A stretch of 8,918 nucleotides of DNA from an uncultured Prevotellaceae bacterium. Its GTDB lineage: Bacteria > Bacteroidota > Bacteroidia > Bacteroidales > Bacteroidaceae. The notes beneath the pieces are model-generated. The model ran no database searches. It was not told the DNA's origin and saw only the letters and a list, made by a program, of their open reading frames with translations. Of this stretch, positions 6,722 to 8,918 are shown piece after piece (within the stretch, counting starts at the first letter, position 1; the number at the start of each line of letters is the position of its first letter). A program made the position numbers and the translations under genes. Where the stretch lies: NCBI GenBank assembly GCA_905202115.1, contig CAJKQZ010000108.1, forward strand, positions 1 through 8,918, written 5' to 3'.

Positions 6722-7996
6722 TTATCTGCGTATCTCGAAAACATGCGCGCCGCCTTCAAAACGATACCGCAACTCCAATGAATAACGCATGCAAATAGCC
6801 TTGACGATAGCCAGACCGAGACCGCTGGAGTCTTTCCTGCCGCCGGAATGATAAAAGCGGGTAAAAATCTTTTTGTCGTCGAGCGGTACGTCCACGCCAC
6901 TGTTCTTTATAATAAAGGATTCATTCGTAATGATTATATGTATAAATCCGTCTGCCACGTTATGCGTGTAGGCATTCTTCAGTAAGTTCGTGACTAAAGC
7001 GGCAGCAAGTGTCTCATTCATGCTTATTTCAAAATTTCCCGAAATATCCGTTTCTGTTTTAATGCCTTGCGATGAATACACTTCGCTATAATCATCGATA
7101 TAATGCTTCAGTATTTCATTCCAGCTTACGGTTGTTTCATCCTTAAACTGGTTGTTGTCGATTTTACTAAGCAATAAAAGCGAACGGTTCAGACGCGACA
7201 TATTTTCCAGCGTCCGGTTTATTTTCAGCAACTCGCCTATCTGTGCTTCCGTAAGACTTTCGTCGTCAAGAAGCATTTCTATACGGTTACGACATATAGC
7301 AAGCGGTGTCTGCAACTCATGAGAGGCATTTCCAATGAATTGCTTTTGCTGTTCGAACAGTTCTTCATTCCTTGCGGCATACTGAACCATTGCTGCATTA
7401 AGCTTTTTAAATTCTGTTACTTTGGTTTTGTTGTGCAAAGGTTTGTTGTCAGCACCTCCGAGCCTGTATTTGTCCATCCAGCCGAGCAGATTGTAAAGCG
7501 GACGCATGTTGCGGTTGAATATATAAAGGTTCACCAGCAGAACCACCAGCAACAGAATCGCATAAAGAAAGAACATCCAAAGACAGATTGCCTCGCGCAA
7601 ATCGTCTTTTTCGATTGTAGGGGTTGACACAACGAGTTCCATAATCTTGCCGTCGTCCATAGTGAATATGGTAGTCAACACGCGCGCCGGCTCGTGCTCT
7701 TTTTTCTCCTCTATATAAACCTCGCGGTCTTCCAACGAGATATGCGCGTGGGTATCGGCGTAACTTTTGCTCACCGACCGCATAAAATACTGGTTGTTCG
7801 AGCCGTTGTCGGCCGAAGGAAGCGGCTCACCGGCAAGAGCCCGCCGCACAATCATTTCAGAGTAGTCCTCTAAAGAATCGTCAAGCTCATCGTTTACCTC
7901 GTTAAGCACCGCAAAATAGAAAAATGCAGCCCACGCCGCCATTACAAGCGTCAGAATCGGGGCTATGCGCCACGTTATATGATATATCAGTTTCAT
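6722..7996 (-). CDS. Membrane sensor histidine kinase
   Basis: A 424-residue inner-membrane kinase. TM1 is about residues 11-31 and TM2 about 137-160, enclosing a roughly 105-residue periplasmic sensor region with no recognised domain. A HAMP-like linker (MRPLYNLLGWMDKY, 164-177) leads to the dimerisation/phosphoacceptor helix FIGNASHELQTPL with phospho-His226. The ATP-binding domain has an N box (NLLKNA, 337-342), a G1 region reading KNSG (364-367; Asn where the classical DxG aspartate sits, a form I believe is common in Bacteroidetes kinases), an F box (IFTRFYH) and a G2 box (SSGLGLAIVKA, 390-400). It should autophosphorylate and pass the phosphate to the regulator encoded just upstream; the start overlaps the regulator stop by 4 nt (ATGA), so translation is probably coupled. 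The domain plan resembles QseC-type kinases. The signal is unknown; the PepSY proteins downstream are plausible envelope partners. Confidence 0.94.
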   Translation of the reverse strand: MKLIYHITWRIAPILTLVMAAWAAFFYFAVLNEVNDELDDSLEDYSEMIVRRALAGEPLPSADNGSNNQYFMRSVSKSYADTHAHISLEDREVYIEEKKEHEPARVLTTIFTMDDGKIMELVVSTPTIEKDDLREAICLWMFFLYAILLLVVLLVNLYIFNRNMRPLYNLLGWMDKYRLGGADNKPLHNKTKVTEFKKLNAAMVQYAARNEELFEQQKQFIGNASHELQTPLAICRNRIEMLLDDESLTEAQIGELLKINRTLENMSRLNRSLLLLSKIDNNQFKDETTVSWNEILKHYIDDYSEVYSSQGIKTETDISGNFEISMNETLAAALVTNLLKNAYTHNVADGFIHIIITNESFIIKNSGVDVPLDDKKIFTRFYHSGGRKDSSGLGLAIVKAICMRYSLELRYRFEGGAHVFEIRR

Positions 7997-8673
7997 AATG
8001 CGTGCGTCAACTTATATCCGAATCCGTAAACTGTTTTTATTTCAATATCGGCCCCTGCCTCTTTAAGCCTGCGCCGCAGGTTCTTCATCTGCGCATATAT
8101 AAAATCGAAATTATCGGCCTGGTCTATATAATCGCCCCACACGGCCTCGGCAAGGGTATGCTTTTCAATCAGTCTTTCGGGGCGGTTCATGAAATATAGC
8201 AGCACATCATATTCCTTTCTGCCGAGTTCAAGCGGTTTTCCGGCTACACTGACCTTAAAGCTGTCAGGAAAAACCTTTACATTTCCTATATTTACAGACA
8301 CCTCTCCGTCGCGCTGACGGCGCCGAAGCACACTTTTCAAACGGGCATGCAGTTCGGCCAAATGAAACGGCTTTGCCAGATAATCATCGGCCCCGAGGTC
8401 AAGCCCGAGCACCTTGTCTTCAATAGAATCTCGGGCCGAAAGAATTATAACATTGAATTTGCGCCCCCGCTCCTGCAACAGACGCAAAAGCTCGAGCCCG
8501 TTTCCGTCGGGAAGCATGATGTCGAGCAACATGCAATCGTATTCATAACCAAGAACTTTCTGACGTGCAACGCGGAAAGTCGCCGCAGTTTCAACCACAT
8601 AGCGTTCTTTTTCGAGCGAGCGCGTTATAATCTCGCGCAAATCCTGATCATCTTCAATTACAAGTACTTTCAT
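7993..8673 (-). CDS. OmpR/PhoB-family response regulator
   Basis: A 226-residue cytoplasmic regulator. The receiver domain (about 1-120) has the acidic pocket E7/D8/D9, phospho-acceptor D51 in LLDIMLPDGNG, the switch Ser79 in ILSARD and Lys101 in LAKPF. The C-terminal winged helix (about 128-224) contains LELGRKEYDVLLYFMNRP, a recognition-helix region DNFDFIYAQMKNLRRRL and the wing VYGFGYKL. All key residues are intact and the length is standard. I chose the ATG at 8673 because MKVLVIEDD is the canonical start of the receiver; the frame stays open to 8805 but the 44 extra residues do not belong to the family. The gene overlaps the kinase gene by 4 nt. Likely targets are its own operon and the PepSY pair; no clear direct-repeat binding site could be assigned. 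Confidence 0.95.
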   Translation of the reverse strand: MKVLVIEDDQDLREIITRSLEKERYVVETAATFRVARQKVLGYEYDCMLLDIMLPDGNGLELLRLLQERGRKFNVIILSARDSIEDKVLGLDLGADDYLAKPFHLAELHARLKSVLRRRQRDGEVSVNIGNVKVFPDSFKVSVAGKPLELGRKEYDVLLYFMNRPERLIEKHTLAEAVWGDYIDQADNFDFIYAQMKNLRRRLKEAGADIEIKTVYGFGYKLTHAL

Positions 8674-8794
8674 TACATCTACACGAAAAACAATTGCCAC
8701 GCAAGATAAAGAAAAACCGACAATCCCGCAAGTTTTACACCTCGAGAATAATCTGCACGCGAAAAGCGCACCGAACTTTAAAGCCTGCACGCTG

Positions 8795-8826
8795 CAAAGG
8801 AACATTTGTTAACATATTTTTACAAT
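8795..8826 (-). promoter_or_regulatory. Candidate promoter for the two-component operon
   Basis: On the minus strand, ATTG (8826-8823; consensus TTTG) is followed after 20 bp by TTCCTTTG (8802-8795; consensus TAnnTTTG, one mismatch). Spacing fits Bacteroidetes promoters. The start would be near 8788, giving a leader of about 115 nt before the regulator ATG. An 8-bp palindrome TGTTAACA lies between the two elements and could be an operator. Both boxes are imperfect, so this is a suggestion only. Apart from this and the repeat at the window edge, I see nothing else in 8674-8918. Confidence 0.3.
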
Positions 8827-8865
8827 CAGTAAAGGATGTTGAAAATACGCTCCCGCAGATAAAAA

Positions 8866-8918
8866 AAATTATCTCTGAGATAATTTGAAATATGTCTGAG
8901 ATAATTCAAAATATCTCA
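8866..8918. repeat. Dispersed palindromic repeat, copy 2 (cut by window end)
   Basis: Bases 8877-8918 align without gaps to 5045-5086 (37 of 42 identical by hand), in the same orientation. GAGATA half-sites occur at 8877-8882 and 8898-8903, again 21 bp apart, and an inverted TATCTCA ends the window, so the right half of the palindrome probably continues outside. On the left this copy has an additional palindrome absent from copy 1: AAATTATCTC (8866-8875), one base, GAGATAATTT (8877-8886). It sits upstream of the two-component operon. Confidence 0.75.

Noticed and set aside
6616..6900. 94-codon minus-strand frame overlapping the end of the kinase gene
   Set aside because: It overlaps the kinase C-terminus with its intact G2 box in another frame, has no recognisable domain and runs through the probable PepSY promoter.
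8674..8805. 44-codon N-terminal extension of the response regulator
   Set aside because: Receiver domains start at MKVLVIEDD; the extension is cysteine-rich, unlike the family, and would begin upstream of the candidate transcription start.
5045..8918. CRISPR array suggested by repeated palindromic units
   Set aside because: There are only two copies almost 4 kb apart, no regular spacers and no cas genes.

Overview
The window looks like the chromosome of a Bacteroidales bacterium (Bacteroides, Prevotella or a relative). The reasons are: moderate to low GC with AT-rich intergenic DNA; weak or absent Shine-Dalgarno sequences; a TAnnTTTG-type -7 promoter element; a lipoprotein with an acidic stretch right after the lipid-anchor cysteine; and PepSY-like (DUF2874) periplasmic proteins beside a two-component system. 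All eight genes lie on the minus strand, so biological order runs from high to low coordinates.

Right part (about 5.3-8.9 kb): a signalling module. An OmpR-type response regulator (8673-7993) overlaps its sensor histidine kinase (7996-6722) by 4 nt. After a 118-bp gap holding a good -7 element come a small secreted PepSY-like protein (6603-6166) and a lipoprotein made of two tandem PepSY-like repeats (6133-5327). A strong intrinsic terminator (5292-5249) closes the unit. The likely logic is that the kinase monitors an envelope condition and the PepSY proteins are its accessory sensors, inhibitors or regulated output. The actual signal cannot be read from the sequence.

Middle (4815-5326): a 512-bp gene-free region with that terminator and a perfect 42-bp palindrome. 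The palindrome belongs to a dispersed repeat with a second, truncated copy at the right edge of the window (8877-8918). The two copies bracket the signalling module.

Left part (1-4814): a surface-polysaccharide operon. It has a GT4 glycosyltransferase, an inverting UDP-GlcNAc 4,6-dehydratase/5-epimerase of the CapE/FnlA/WbjB type, an RmlD-type SDR reductase, a non-hydrolysing UDP-HexNAc 2-epimerase of the FnlC/CapG/WbjD type, and a WbuB-like glycosyltransferase cut by the window start. The order dehydratase-reductase-epimerase-WbuB matches the fnlABC-wbuB arrangement of L-FucNAc loci. However, the reductase is a short RmlD-like protein without the C-terminal cupin of CapF/FnlB. This favours UDP-L-RhaNAc or UDP-L-QuiNAc (the WbvB/WbvR/WbvD pathway) over UDP-L-FucNAc. 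The operon is tight (gaps of 4 to 40 bp) and no upxY-type regulator gene is visible.

I see no tRNA, rRNA, CRISPR array, insertion sequence or integrase. I see no clearly new biological system. The points most worth checking are the repeat pair, the tandem PepSY lipoprotein with its two-component system, and the sugar-product prediction.
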